A stretch of 64,000 nt of DNA, taken from an uncultured Rothia sp. (lineage in GTDB: Bacteria > Actinomycetota > Actinomycetes > Actinomycetales > Micrococcaceae). Shown in pieces: positions 27,889 through 36,716 of the stretch; positions within the stretch are counted from its first letter, which is position 1; each line of letters opens with the position of its first letter. The notes under the pieces were generated by a model that had not been told where the DNA came from, ran no database searches, and saw only the letters and a program-made list of their open reading frames with translations. Position numbers and translations under genes: made by a program. The stretch covers positions 445,607 through 509,606 of the forward strand of contig NZ_CAKAPD010000001.1 of the NCBI RefSeq assembly GCF_916715725.1, read 5' to 3'.

Positions 27889-29784
27889 TTAGACCTTTCG
27901 TGGTTTGAGGGTGCTGATGGGTTGGCGGTTTGCGCCGGGTTCGCCGCAGATGGTGTGTTTGATCCAGGCGGGTAGGCCTCCGGCGTTGAGGTGTACGTCG
28001 AGGATGTTGAGGTCTTCTCCTGTGGTGTGGTGGTGGGCTTCTTGGCGGAGCAGGCGGGCATAGGTGCTGTAGCCCTTGTACCAGTTGGCCCAGGCTTGGG
28101 TGTTGCGCAGCGTTGCGTATTCGCCGTCGGCACTGTGGGGCGTGAGCAGGCTGGTGAGCAGTTCGAGCCCGTTGAGGCGCTCCCAGTGGGGGCTGTCTAG
28201 TTCTCCTTTGAGGGCGCCGAGGTAGTGGGCGTAGACGGCTTGGTGGTTGGGGTTGGCGAGGTATTCGCTGTTGGTGTAGGCGTCGTCGATTCGTTGGCTG
28301 ATCTCTTCGAGTTTGCGTGCGGCGGTGTGGTCGTTGGAGTCTCTTTGTTTGAGCAGGCGCGGGAGCACTTCTCGGTTGATGGTGTTGAGTTCGGTGGTGA
28401 CGGCGAGGTCGGCGGGGCTGAGTTCTTGGAGTGCCCAGTGGTCGAGGTTGACCTGTTGGATGCCGCGGTTTTGTTGGACGCTGCGGTTTTGCTGAATAGC
28501 GCGGTGGGTGCGGCGGATCCAGTCTTGCCATTGCACGCATTTTTCGGGCACGGCACGTACGTGTGTCTGGTCGGCGCCGGGTGCGGTGCTGAGCATGCGG
28601 GTGAAGCTTTCGGGCATGTAGGTTTTTCGGGTGATGCGGGTGCCGTAGTGGGGCGGTTCGAGCGGGTCGATGCCTGGGAGGGCGACGGGTCGGGGGCCGC
28701 CGAGGGCGTAGTTGGTGTGTTGGGCGGCGTAGTGCATGTGGGCGAGCGCTTTTTGGGCGTGGTTGAGCCCGTATCCGGCGAGGTAGGTGAGCATTTCGGG
28801 GGTGATGGGGTTGAGTGCCATCGGTGCGATGGAGGCGCGTAGGTGCCCGGCGACTTCGGCGGGGATGAGGTCGCGCAGCGCATCACCGATGGTGGGTGCC
28901 TTAGCATCATCGACCGGGTGGGTGGTGAGCAGGTGCGCGGCGGCGTTGATGGCGGCGTCCCAGTAGCAGAGGTCGATTTGGGCTTGGTGGTAGATGGCGT
29001 GGACGTTGGTGCGGCGGGCGTCGTCGCGCCGTGCGGTGTTGGTGCGGGTGTGGTCCCAGAGTTCTACGGCGTTTTCCCAGTCGTGGCGGGTTTCGGGGTT
29101 GCCGGTGGGGTCGGTGTCCCAGGGGCTGTGGGCGTAGTTGTGGTGGGCGTTGGGGGCGATGGTGTCGCCGTGGCGGGTGAGCCAGGTGTAGTAGCCGCTG
29201 TGGTGGATTTCTTCGATGGGCGCGAGGAGGGTGAGTGCTTGCTGTTCGGGGTCGAGCGCCCAGATGCTGGCGCCGCCGGCGTAGATGATGTCTTCGCAGC
29301 GTAGTTCGCTGACGATGCGCGGGTCGTGGAGCAGGTGGAGCCAGGTGTTGATGTTGATTTGGGTGTCGACGTCCTCTTGAATTTCTTCGATGGCGGCGAG
29401 TTGCGCGGTGTCGGGGCTGAGTTGGCGTTGGCGTACGGTGTTGTCGCCGTCGACGATGACAGTGTAGAAGCGGGTGAGGGTTTCGCCGTTGTGGCAGGTG
29501 GGTAGTTTGGCGAAGGTTTCGTGGAGGAAGTCAGCGCGTTCGGGCAGGGTGCAGGGTTCGTCGGGGAGGTTGACGCGCAGGCTGGGGCCGAGGGTGTCTT
29601 CGGTTGCGGTGAGGATGATGAGTGAGTGGTCGGGCCAGTAGCCGTGCTGGTGGAGGGCGCTGCTGAGCACGTCGTATTCGTTGCGGATGGGCGGGGGCGT
29701 GTCGTAGTTGCCGCTGTTGAAGTGGTCGCTGTTGAGGTGGTTGCTGTTGGGGGTGTTCCCGTTGGAGATATTGTTTGCGTTCAT
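27889..29784 (-). CDS. DUF4192-type hypothetical protein
   Basis: A 631-residue soluble protein. The segment DVLSSALHQHGYWPDHSLIILTATED, then LRVNLP and a later VDGDN, resembles the start of the actinobacterial DUF4192 family, whose function is unknown. The first 35 residues are Asn/His-rich with a degenerate repeat (NSNHLNSDHFNSGNYD). A further QQNR repeat (IQQNRSVQQNRGIQQ) lies near residue 435. The C-terminal half is helical and may be a separate module; it is longer than the usual DUF4192 protein. The start is an ATG after GTGAAGG. It lies upstream of sigA on the same strand, a neighbourhood I recall for the family in related genera. Confidence 0.7.
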   Translation of the reverse strand: MNANNISNGNTPNSNHLNSDHFNSGNYDTPPPIRNEYDVLSSALHQHGYWPDHSLIILTATEDTLGPSLRVNLPDEPCTLPERADFLHETFAKLPTCHNGETLTRFYTVIVDGDNTVRQRQLSPDTAQLAAIEEIQEDVDTQININTWLHLLHDPRIVSELRCEDIIYAGGASIWALDPEQQALTLLAPIEEIHHSGYYTWLTRHGDTIAPNAHHNYAHSPWDTDPTGNPETRHDWENAVELWDHTRTNTARRDDARRTNVHAIYHQAQIDLCYWDAAINAAAHLLTTHPVDDAKAPTIGDALRDLIPAEVAGHLRASIAPMALNPITPEMLTYLAGYGLNHAQKALAHMHYAAQHTNYALGGPRPVALPGIDPLEPPHYGTRITRKTYMPESFTRMLSTAPGADQTHVRAVPEKCVQWQDWIRRTHRAIQQNRSVQQNRGIQQVNLDHWALQELSPADLAVTTELNTINREVLPRLLKQRDSNDHTAARKLEEISQRIDDAYTNSEYLANPNHQAVYAHYLGALKGELDSPHWERLNGLELLTSLLTPHSADGEYATLRNTQAWANWYKGYSTYARLLRQEAHHHTTGEDLNILDVHLNAGGLPAWIKHTICGEPGANRQPISTLKPRKV

Positions 29785-29827
29785 GCCTTCACGGTGGCAT
29801 GGTTTGGGCGGGTGCGCAGGTTATACA

Positions 29828-29880
29828 AATAAATCTGTGGATACTTCGGTTCATAGGTCCGAAGATTCCACAGATTTATT
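29828..29880. repeat. AT-rich 53-bp inverted repeat
   Basis: AATAAATCTGTGGA and TCCACAGATTTATT are perfect 14-base arms. Inside, a two-base mismatch, then CTTCGG and CCGAAG, close on a nine-base loop. It lies 44 bases upstream of the DUF4192 start and 141 bases after the PAC2 stop. No T run follows on either strand. It could be a regulator binding site or an RNA structure. Confidence 0.85.
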
Positions 29881-30020
29881 CGTATTGTTCGTTTGTACGC
29901 TGGGGTTTGTCCACAGCGGCGCGGGGTGCCGCGTCATAATCTGTCATGCAGAGTAAGGGCCCCCCAGAGTAAGGGCGCACCGGGTACTTTCCCTACTGCA
30001 CGCGCTTTACTGCACGCGCC

Positions 30021-30926
30021 CTACTGTTCGTCGAGGAATCGCTCAAAGAGCGCACCAATCTCGTCGCGGCTGGGCACGTTGTGCGCGTCGCGTCGCGAGA
30101 GGGGAACCGCAATGTCGGAGGTGCGGAAGTTCTCGTCGTAGTTCTCTTCCATGGTCGTAATCATGCGACCAATTTCGGGGTTCTGCTTGACCTGATCGTT
30201 AATCTGGCTGTGCACGTGGCGTGCGGCTTCGCGCAGGTTCTCGGTGGGTAGCGAGAGGTGCGCCGCCATGCCCACGTGTTCGAGGGCGGTGAGGGTGCCC
30301 TGCGGCAGGTCCGCCTCCGAAATGTACTGGGGAATGTTCACGCCGAAGCCGACGGTGTCGATTCCGTTTTCGGTGAAGAGCACTTCCAGCAGGTTGGTGA
30401 CGGTCGCGTGTACGTCCGCGCTGGGCTTCCACGGGGAGATGCCGCGAATCAGGTCCTTGCGGGAGCCGTGTGCGGTAATCGGGAAGGGGCGGGTGTGCGG
30501 CACCGGCATGGGGAATGCGGAGACCAGCACGACCAGGGAGGGCTTGACCCGCTGGGCGATGGTCAGCACCGCCTTTTCGAAGCGCTGCCACTGCAGGTCC
30601 GGTTCAGCACCGGTGAGCAGCAGGAACGGCTTGTTGAGGCTGTCTTCTACGGCGTAGAGCTTCAGCTGCGGGTATTGCGGCTTTTCGAAGTGGTCTTTTT
30701 CGTAGCGGATGAAGGGGCGGCGGGCACGGTAGTCGTGCAGCTGGTCGCTGTCGAACTCGACGATTTCAATATTCTTGAGTTCGCTGAGCAGCACCTGTCC
30801 GAGCTGGCCGGCGGTGGAGCCTGCATCCTGCGGGCTGGAGAGGGCAATGACGAGGGTCAGCCCGTGCATCCGGGGGTCATCCAATATTTTGGTGTTGGCT
30901 AAGTAGAGATCTTCGGGGTTGAGCAT
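30021..30926 (-). CDS. PAC2 family protein
   Basis: A 301-residue protein of the PAC2 family, named after a eukaryotic proteasome assembly chaperone and common as a single gene in actinobacteria; the bacterial function is not established. The N-terminus is LVIALSSPQDAGSTAGQLGQ; then come DYRARRPFIRY, LLLTGAEPDLQWQRFEKAVL and SLVVLVSAFPMPVPHTRPFP with the conserved HTRP. There is no signal peptide. The ATG follows GAGGAGG. It is divergent from pepA and has no operon partner. Confidence 0.88.
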   Translation of the reverse strand: MLNPEDLYLANTKILDDPRMHGLTLVIALSSPQDAGSTAGQLGQVLLSELKNIEIVEFDSDQLHDYRARRPFIRYEKDHFEKPQYPQLKLYAVEDSLNKPFLLLTGAEPDLQWQRFEKAVLTIAQRVKPSLVVLVSAFPMPVPHTRPFPITAHGSRKDLIRGISPWKPSADVHATVTNLLEVLFTENGIDTVGFGVNIPQYISEADLPQGTLTALEHVGMAAHLSLPTENLREAARHVHSQINDQVKQNPEIGRMITTMEENYDENFRTSDIAVPLSRRDAHNVPSRDEIGALFERFLDEQ

Positions 30927-31360
30927 CGTGCCTCCTCACTTCTGTCTGGTTCGCGCCGCGTTCGGGTGGGCTTAGCGTTTCATGCCGGTACCCGAGGTGG
31001 TGGGGCGAAGGGGCGTCTTCTGTTATCTGACGCTTTCCGTAGTCTTTCATTTTATGCCACGACTGCCCCGTATCGACAGTGTGCGGGCTTTTCTCGCAGT
31101 AGGTGAACTTGTTGAGGGTTGTGCCGACGTTCTTAAGACGCTGCAGCTCGGCTTTTTGCACGTTTTTCCTGTTCTGCCAGCGGCTCGGGGTGAGAGCTGA
31201 ACCTCACGCCCTCCTACATATCCGTGTAGAGTAGAAGCAGTAGTCCGCGCGGCTTTGCGCGGCGGTATTCATCCTCACTCTTCGAGGGCCTACAGTTGAG
31301 TTTTTCGGGCGCGAGGATGTGCCCCGACTATTTCGAGAAGACATACGCAAAGGAGTAACG

Positions 31361-32857
31361 ATGTCTCTGTCTCTGTCTATTCACAGCACCGACCTTGAAG
31401 CGCTCGAAGCTGACGTTCTGGTTCTGGGCGTTCTGAAGGGCGATGACGGCGCCTACCTGGCACCGAACTCGCTGTCTGAGGAGTCTGTTGAGGGTATTAA
31501 CGAGCTGCTGGAGGCGCTGGGCGCCTCGGGTGCACCCGATCAGCTGCTGCGTCTGCCGGGCCTTGAGGACACCGGCGCCGGCATTGTTGCTCTGGCGGGT
31601 CTGGGTTCTGATACTGCTGAGGGTCAGGAGCGTCTGGACGCCCTGCGTTACGCTGCCGGTTCTGCGGCTCGTCAGCTGGTTGGTTCCGCTGAGGAGATTG
31701 CGTTCGATTTCGGCGTTTCCTCGGTGGAGGAAATTGAGGCGATTGCTCACGGTGCTGTGCTGGGTAACTTCGTTGAGGAGGGCCTGCGCGGCAAGACTCA
31801 GGATTCGATCAAGGAAGAGATCGATTCAATCCTGATCGTTTCGTCGATTGATCAGGAAGAGGCTGAAGAGGCTCTGGTTCACGCCCTGGTTCTGGGTGAG
31901 ACCGCTAAGGATGCTCGCCGCCTGGTGAACCTGCCCCCGTCGCACCTGTACCCGGAGACTTTCGCTGAGTTCGTGGCTGAGGTCGCTGAGGATTACTCGA
32001 ACGTTGAGATTGAGCTGTTCCACCACGACCGCCTGGCTGAGGAGGGCTTCGGCGGCATTTCCGGTGTTGGTCAGGGTTCGCCCCGCAAGCCGGTTCTTGC
32101 CGTTGTGAAGTACGTTCCGGAGAACCCGAAGGCTCACGTGGCTCTGGTGGGTAAGGGCATTACTTTCGACACCGGTGGTAACTCGCTGAAGCCTGCCGCT
32201 TCGATGATGACCATGAAGTGCGATATGGCGGGTGCCGCATCCGTGCTGAACGCTGTGCTTGCTTCTGCTGAGCTGGACGTTCCGGTTGCTGTGACCGGTT
32301 ACCTGTGCCTGGCTGAGAACATGCCCGGCGGTCACGCTCTGCGCCCGGAGGACGTCATCACCATGCGTGACGGTCGTACCGTTGAGGTGCTGAACACTGA
32401 CGCCGAGGGCCGCCTGGTCATGGCTGATGGTATTGCGCTGGCTTCTGAGTCGAACCCGGACGTCATCCTGGATATCGCTACTCTGACCGGTGCCGCTATG
32501 GCTGCTCTGGGTCTGCGCACTGCGGCTCTGCTCGGTGACGAGGAGATTCGTGACCGCGTGATTGCAGCCGGTGCCGCTGCGGGCGAGTCTTACTGGCCGA
32601 TGCCGCTGGAGTCCTACCTGCGCAAGAGCCTGGAGTCCCCCGTTGCTGACCTGAAGAACATTGGTTCTCGCTACGGTGGTGCGCTGACTGCGGGTCTGTT
32701 CCTGAAGGAGTTCGTGGGCGAGGGCATCCCCTGGGCTCACCTGGACATTGCGGGCCCCGCATTCAACGAGGAGGCTCCCTACGGCTTCACCCCGAAGGAG
32801 GGTACCGGTTTCGGTACCGCTACCCTGGTGAACTTCATCCAGTCCTACGCTAAGTAG
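31361..32857 (+). CDS. pepA: Leucyl aminopeptidase (M17)
   Basis: A cytoplasmic two-metal aminopeptidase that removes N-terminal residues from peptides. The ATG at 31361 follows AAAGGAG and starts MSLSLSIHSTDLEALEADVL; the open frame runs 14 codons upstream without a ribosome binding site. It has 498 residues. The catalytic domain shows VGKGITFDTGGNSLKPAASM (metal Lys and Asp), MKCDMAGAASVLNAV, and the M17 signature NTDAEGRLVMADGIAL. It lies just upstream of lpdA and sucB, and a strong terminator separates it from them. Confidence 0.97.
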   Translation: MSLSLSIHSTDLEALEADVLVLGVLKGDDGAYLAPNSLSEESVEGINELLEALGASGAPDQLLRLPGLEDTGAGIVALAGLGSDTAEGQERLDALRYAAGSAARQLVGSAEEIAFDFGVSSVEEIEAIAHGAVLGNFVEEGLRGKTQDSIKEEIDSILIVSSIDQEEAEEALVHALVLGETAKDARRLVNLPPSHLYPETFAEFVAEVAEDYSNVEIELFHHDRLAEEGFGGISGVGQGSPRKPVLAVVKYVPENPKAHVALVGKGITFDTGGNSLKPAASMMTMKCDMAGAASVLNAVLASAELDVPVAVTGYLCLAENMPGGHALRPEDVITMRDGRTVEVLNTDAEGRLVMADGIALASESNPDVILDIATLTGAAMAALGLRTAALLGDEEIRDRVIAAGAAAGESYWPMPLESYLRKSLESPVADLKNIGSRYGGALTAGLFLKEFVGEGIPWAHLDIAGPAFNEEAPYGFTPKEGTGFGTATLVNFIQSYAK

Positions 32858-32933
32858 CCTGTAGTCTCGCTGGGCGCGCATCCTAGCTGGCGTATATCAC
32901 TGGCATGTAGCCGCGCAGCATAGAGCTAATCAG

Positions 32934-32977
32934 AGGAGGGCTTTTCCGGTATTTCGTACCGGGGAGCCCTCCTTTTG
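32934..32977 (+). terminator. Terminator after pepA
   Basis: GGAGGGCTTTTCCGGTA pairs with TACCGGGGAGCCCTCC and is followed by TTTTG. The rest of 32858-33313 is the lpdA promoter region; I see no gene in it. Confidence 0.88.
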
Positions 32978-33243
32978 TCTGTTCTTGACCGATGCTGCGC
33001 GCTCGTTGAGGCTGCGCTGTAATAGCGCTGTGCCGGTGCTGTCATCGGGCTGTTCTATGACGCGCCTCTTTTCTTGAGTGGTGAAAAATTTGCGCTGTTT
33101 GGGTGATTAATCAGCTAAAACCGCCCTGAGTGAACTTAAACGACCCTCAACGGGGGTATTGTTGTATTAAGTGTTTTTCTGCGTACGCGGAGGGGCGCGC
33201 GATTTTTGTGAGTCGCGGGCCTTTCGCGCATGCTGGGGAAACC

Positions 33244-33259
33244 TACCAATAAATTGGTA
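33244..33259. promoter_or_regulatory. Operator-like palindrome upstream of lpdA
   Basis: TACCAATAAATTGGTA is a perfect 7-2-7 inverted repeat, 55 bases before the lpdA start. It is probably within the 5' untranslated region or promoter. Confidence 0.45.
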
Positions 33260-33313
33260 AAGAACTCATTGCAGGGGTCTTTAGCCCCCACAACTATGCA
33301 AGGGAGCAATATC

Positions 33314-34681
33314 GTGGCTCAAGAATTCGACATCCTCATCCTCGGCGGCGGTTCCGCTGGCTACTCTGCAGCTATTCGCGCACGCCAGCTAGGCTTCACC
33401 GTCGGCCTGATCGAGAAGGAAAAGGTCGGCGGCACCTGCCTGCACACCGGCTGTATCCCCACCAAGGCGTACCTGCACGCTGCTGAGCTGGCTGAAGAGG
33501 CACGCGAGGCGTCCAAGGTTGGCGTTAACGCTGTTCTGCAGTCCATCGAGATGGGCAAGGTTCGCGATTACAAGGACGGCATCGTCTCCGGTAAGTTCAA
33601 GGGTCTTGCAGGCCTGCTGAAGATGAAGGGCGTAGAGGTTATCCCCGGCGAGGGTAAGCTGACCGCTCAGGACACCATCACCGTCGGTGGTGTTGAGTAC
33701 AAGGGTAAGAACATTATCCTGGCATCCGGCTCGGTCTCCAAGACCTTCGGTCTGCCCATTGAGGGTCGCGTTCTGACCTCCACTGAGGCACTGGAGATGG
33801 ACTACCTGCCCAAGAGCGCTATCGTGCTCGGCGGCGGCGTGATTGGTTGCGAGTTCGCATCCATGTGGAACGCTATGGGCGTTGACGTCACCATCATCGA
33901 GGGCCTGCCGAACCTGGTTCCCAACGAGGACCCGGCAATCATCAAGGTTCTGGAGCGTGCGTTCAAGAAGCGCGGCATCAAGTTCAACACCGGCACCCTC
34001 TTCGAGAAGGTTGAGCAGGACGCTAACGGTGCTAAGGTCACCCTGGCTGACGGCAAGGTCTTCGAGGCAGAGATCGTTCTGGTTGCTGTTGGTCGTGGCC
34101 CGAACACCGCAAACATGGGCTACGAGGAGCAGGGCATCCCCATGGATCGCGGCTTCGTCCTGGCTAACGAGCGCCTGCACACCGGCGTTGGCAACATCTA
34201 CGCTGTTGGCGACATCGTCCCCGGCGTTCAGCTGGCTCACCGCGGTTACCAGCAGGGTATCTTCGTTGCTGAGGAAATCGCTGGCCTGAACCCCTCCATC
34301 GTTGAAGACGTGAACATCCCCAAGGTCACCTTCTGTGACCCGGAGATCGCTTCCGTTGGCTACTCCGAGCCCAAGGCTAAGGAGAAGTTCGGCGCTGAGA
34401 ACGTTGAGACCGCTGAGTACAACCTGGCTGGTAACGGTAAGTCCGCTATCCTCGGTGCTACCGGTATCGTGAAGGTTGTCCGCCAGAAGGACGGCCCCAT
34501 CGTTGGTGTTCACGCTATTGGTAAGCGCATGGGTGAGCAGATTGGTGAGGCTCAGATGTGGGTTGCTTGGGAAGCATTCCCCGAGGACGTCGCTAAGTTC
34601 ATCCACGCACACCCGACTCAGAACGAGTCCCTGGGTGAGGCAGCAATGGTCCTGAACGGCACCCCGCTGCACAGCGCATAA
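33314..34681 (+). CDS. lpdA: Dihydrolipoyl dehydrogenase
   Basis: The E3 flavoprotein reoxidises lipoyl groups of 2-oxo acid dehydrogenases with NAD+. The GTG at 33314 follows GGGAG, giving MAQEFDILILGGGSAGYSAA; 455 residues. FAD motif GGGSAGYSAAIRARQLG, then the redox disulfide GGTCLHTGCIPTK (Cys-x4-Cys). NAD motif VLGGGVIGCEFASMWNAMG is in the middle, and GNIYAVGDIVPG follows. The dimer-interface HAHPTQNESLGEA holds the catalytic His-Glu. It is followed by sucB after 190 bases, forming the usual actinobacterial pair. Confidence 0.97.
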   Translation: MAQEFDILILGGGSAGYSAAIRARQLGFTVGLIEKEKVGGTCLHTGCIPTKAYLHAAELAEEAREASKVGVNAVLQSIEMGKVRDYKDGIVSGKFKGLAGLLKMKGVEVIPGEGKLTAQDTITVGGVEYKGKNIILASGSVSKTFGLPIEGRVLTSTEALEMDYLPKSAIVLGGGVIGCEFASMWNAMGVDVTIIEGLPNLVPNEDPAIIKVLERAFKKRGIKFNTGTLFEKVEQDANGAKVTLADGKVFEAEIVLVAVGRGPNTANMGYEEQGIPMDRGFVLANERLHTGVGNIYAVGDIVPGVQLAHRGYQQGIFVAEEIAGLNPSIVEDVNIPKVTFCDPEIASVGYSEPKAKEKFGAENVETAEYNLAGNGKSAILGATGIVKVVRQKDGPIVGVHAIGKRMGEQIGEAQMWVAWEAFPEDVAKFIHAHPTQNESLGEAAMVLNGTPLHSA

Positions 34682-34687
34682 ATTTTG

Positions 34688-34818
34688 CTGACTGGCGTTA
34701 GCGCGTCAGCTTAGTATTGACGACCGTTGGTCGTTAGCGGTTGCCGGGCGTATCCGCTGAACAACGCCCCTATCCGGATGCGCGTCGACGTGCTTTGACG
34801 CATACGGCGCGCATCCGG
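34688..34818. repeat. Hairpin cluster between lpdA and sucB
   Basis: Three inverted repeats follow one another: GCTGAC/GTCAGC (34688-34711), ACGACC-GTT-GGTCGT, and CCGGATGCGCG/CGCGCATCCGG (34774-34818, perfect 11-base arms). None has a T tract. They may be processing or stability elements in an lpdA-sucB transcript. Confidence 0.55.
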
Positions 34819-34872
34819 GTCGCCGCTCACATTTTTCTAGTTCAAGCATTCACAAGGAGAACGGGAAAGATT

Positions 34873-36540
34873 ATGTCCCACACCGTAGTACTGCCCGCAC
34901 TGGGCGAGTCCGTGACCGAGGGTACCGTTACCCGCTGGCTCGTTGAGGTCGGCGACACCATTGAGGTTGACGCACCCCTGGTTGAGGTTTCCACCGACAA
35001 GGTTGATACCGAGGTTCCCTCCCCCGTAGCAGGCGTTGTTGAGCAGATTCTCGTCCCCGAGGACGAGGACGTCGAGGTCGGCGCTGCTCTGGCTATCATT
35101 GGCGACGGTTCCGGTGCTGCTGCTCCGGCTGCTCCCGCAGCTGTTGAGGCTCCCGCAGCTCCCGCTCCGGTTGCTGAGGCTCCCGCTGCACCCGCTGCTG
35201 CTCCGGCTGCTCCCGCAGCTGCTGCTGCAGGCATCGAGGTCGTACTGCCCGCACTGGGCGAGTCCGTCACCGAGGGCACCGTTACCCGCTGGCTGAAGGA
35301 AGTTGGCGAGCAGGTTGAGGTTGACGAGCCCCTGGTTGAGGTTTCCACCGACAAGGTTGACACCGAGGTTCCCTCCCCCGTAGCAGGTACCCTGCTCGAG
35401 ATCCGCATCCCCGAGGATGAGGACGCAGAGGTTGGCCAGGTTCTGGCTATCATCGGCGACGCTGCTGCTGCAGCTGCACCGGCTGCTCCCGCTGCACCCG
35501 CTCCGGTTGCTGAGGCTCCTGCTGCTCCCGCAGCACCCGCTGCTCCGGCTGCTCCCGCAGCTCCTGCAGCTCCCGCTGCACCTGCCGCTCCGGCAGCTGC
35601 TGAGGGCGAAGCATACGTGACCCCGCTGGTCCGTAAGCTCGCTAAGGACAACGGCATCGACCTGTCCACCGTCAAGGGCACCGGTGTTGGTGGCCGCATC
35701 CGCAAGCAGGATGTTCAGGCTGCTATCGCTGCTAAGGGTTCCGCTGCTCCCGCCGCTGCTGCACCCGCTGCAGCTGCTGGTTCTGCAAAGGCACCGCACA
35801 CCTTCGAGGTTTCCCCCAAGCGTGGCACCGTCGAGAAGACCGCACGTATCCGCCAGGTTATTGCAAAGCGTATGCGTGAGTCCCTGGACGTCTCCACCCA
35901 GCTGACCCAGGTCACCGAGGTTGACGTGACCCGCGTTGTCCAGCTGCGTGCAAAGGCTAAGGACGGCTTCGCTGCTCGCGAGGGCGCAAAGCTGACCTTC
36001 CTGCCCTTCTTCGTCCAGGCAACCGCTGAGGCTCTGCAGCAGCACCCCGCTCTGAACGCGTCCATGACCGAGGACTACAAGCAGATTACTTACCACGGCT
36101 CCGAGAACATCGCTATTGCTGTGGACACCCCCAAGGGTCTGCTGGTTCCCGTCATCAAGAACACTTCTGACCTGGGCATTGCTGGCCTGGCAAAGGCTAT
36201 TGGCGACCTGGGTGGCCGCGCACGTACCGGCGACATCTCCCCCGAGGAGCTGTCGGGTTCGACCTTCACCATCACCAACATTGGTTCCTTCGGTGCACTG
36301 TTCGACACCCCGATCATCAACCAGCCGAACGTTGCAATCCTCGGTACCGGTTCCATCGTGAAGCGCCCCATGGTTATCCAGGATGCAGACGGTAACGACG
36401 TTATCGCTATCCGCTCCATGTGCTACCTGTCCCTCACCTACGACCACCGCGTGGTCGACGGTGCAGACGCAGGTCGCTTCCTGCGCACCGTCAAGACCCG
36501 CCTGGAGGAGGCAAACTTCGAGTCTGAGCTGGGCCTCTAA
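34873..36540 (+). CDS. sucB: Dihydrolipoamide acyltransferase E2 (SucB-type, two lipoyl domains)
   Basis: The E2 core component transfers the acyl group to CoA. The ATG at 34873 ([20 protein letters not shown]) has AAGGAG 18 bases upstream and GGGAAAG nearer; 555 residues. Two lipoyl domains each carry [13 protein letters not shown], with the lipoylated Lys. Each is followed by a long Ala/Pro linker. The peripheral subunit-binding domain is [20 protein letters not shown]. The catalytic domain ends in [15 protein letters not shown] (HxxxDG). The family is shared by pyruvate and 2-oxoglutarate complexes in actinobacteria. OdhA at 53.9 kb has its own E2 core without a lipoyl domain, so this protein probably supplies lipoyl groups. 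Confidence 0.94.
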   Translation: MSHTVVLPALGESVTEGTVTRWLVEVGDTIEVDAPLVEVSTDKVDTEVPSPVAGVVEQILVPEDEDVEVGAALAIIGDGSGAAAPAAPAAVEAPAAPAPVAEAPAAPAAAPAAPAAAAAGIEVVLPALGESVTEGTVTRWLKEVGEQVEVDEPLVEVSTDKVDTEVPSPVAGTLLEIRIPEDEDAEVGQVLAIIGDAAAAAAPAAPAAPAPVAEAPAAPAAPAAPAAPAAPAAPAAPAAPAAAEGEAYVTPLVRKLAKDNGIDLSTVKGTGVGGRIRKQDVQAAIAAKGSAAPAAAAPAAAAGSAKAPHTFEVSPKRGTVEKTARIRQVIAKRMRESLDVSTQLTQVTEVDVTRVVQLRAKAKDGFAAREGAKLTFLPFFVQATAEALQQHPALNASMTEDYKQITYHGSENIAIAVDTPKGLLVPVIKNTSDLGIAGLAKAIGDLGGRARTGDISPEELSGSTFTITNIGSFGALFDTPIINQPNVAILGTGSIVKRPMVIQDADGNDVIAIRSMCYLSLTYDHRVVDGADAGRFLRTVKTRLEEANFESELGL

Positions 36541-36626
36541 GACCTGCAAAGATTCAAGGAAGTTTCCTTGTGGCGGTACCCTGACGGGTAACCGAGCGTA
36601 GCTCCCCGGTTTTTTCGGGGGAACGT

Positions 36627-36675
36627 AAAAGCGGCGGCTCCATCCACTTCGGTGGGTGGGGCCGCCGCTTTTGTT
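36627..36675. terminator. Bidirectional terminator after sucB
   Basis: AAAAGCGGCGGCTCCATCCA, a TTCG-type loop, and TGGGTGGGGCCGCCGCTTTT form a long stem. It separates sucB from the convergent kinase-like gene. Confidence 0.92.
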
Positions 36676-36716
36676 ATGCCCGTTGAATGCTCCATGGTGC
36701 GGAGCGTGTACTGCGG

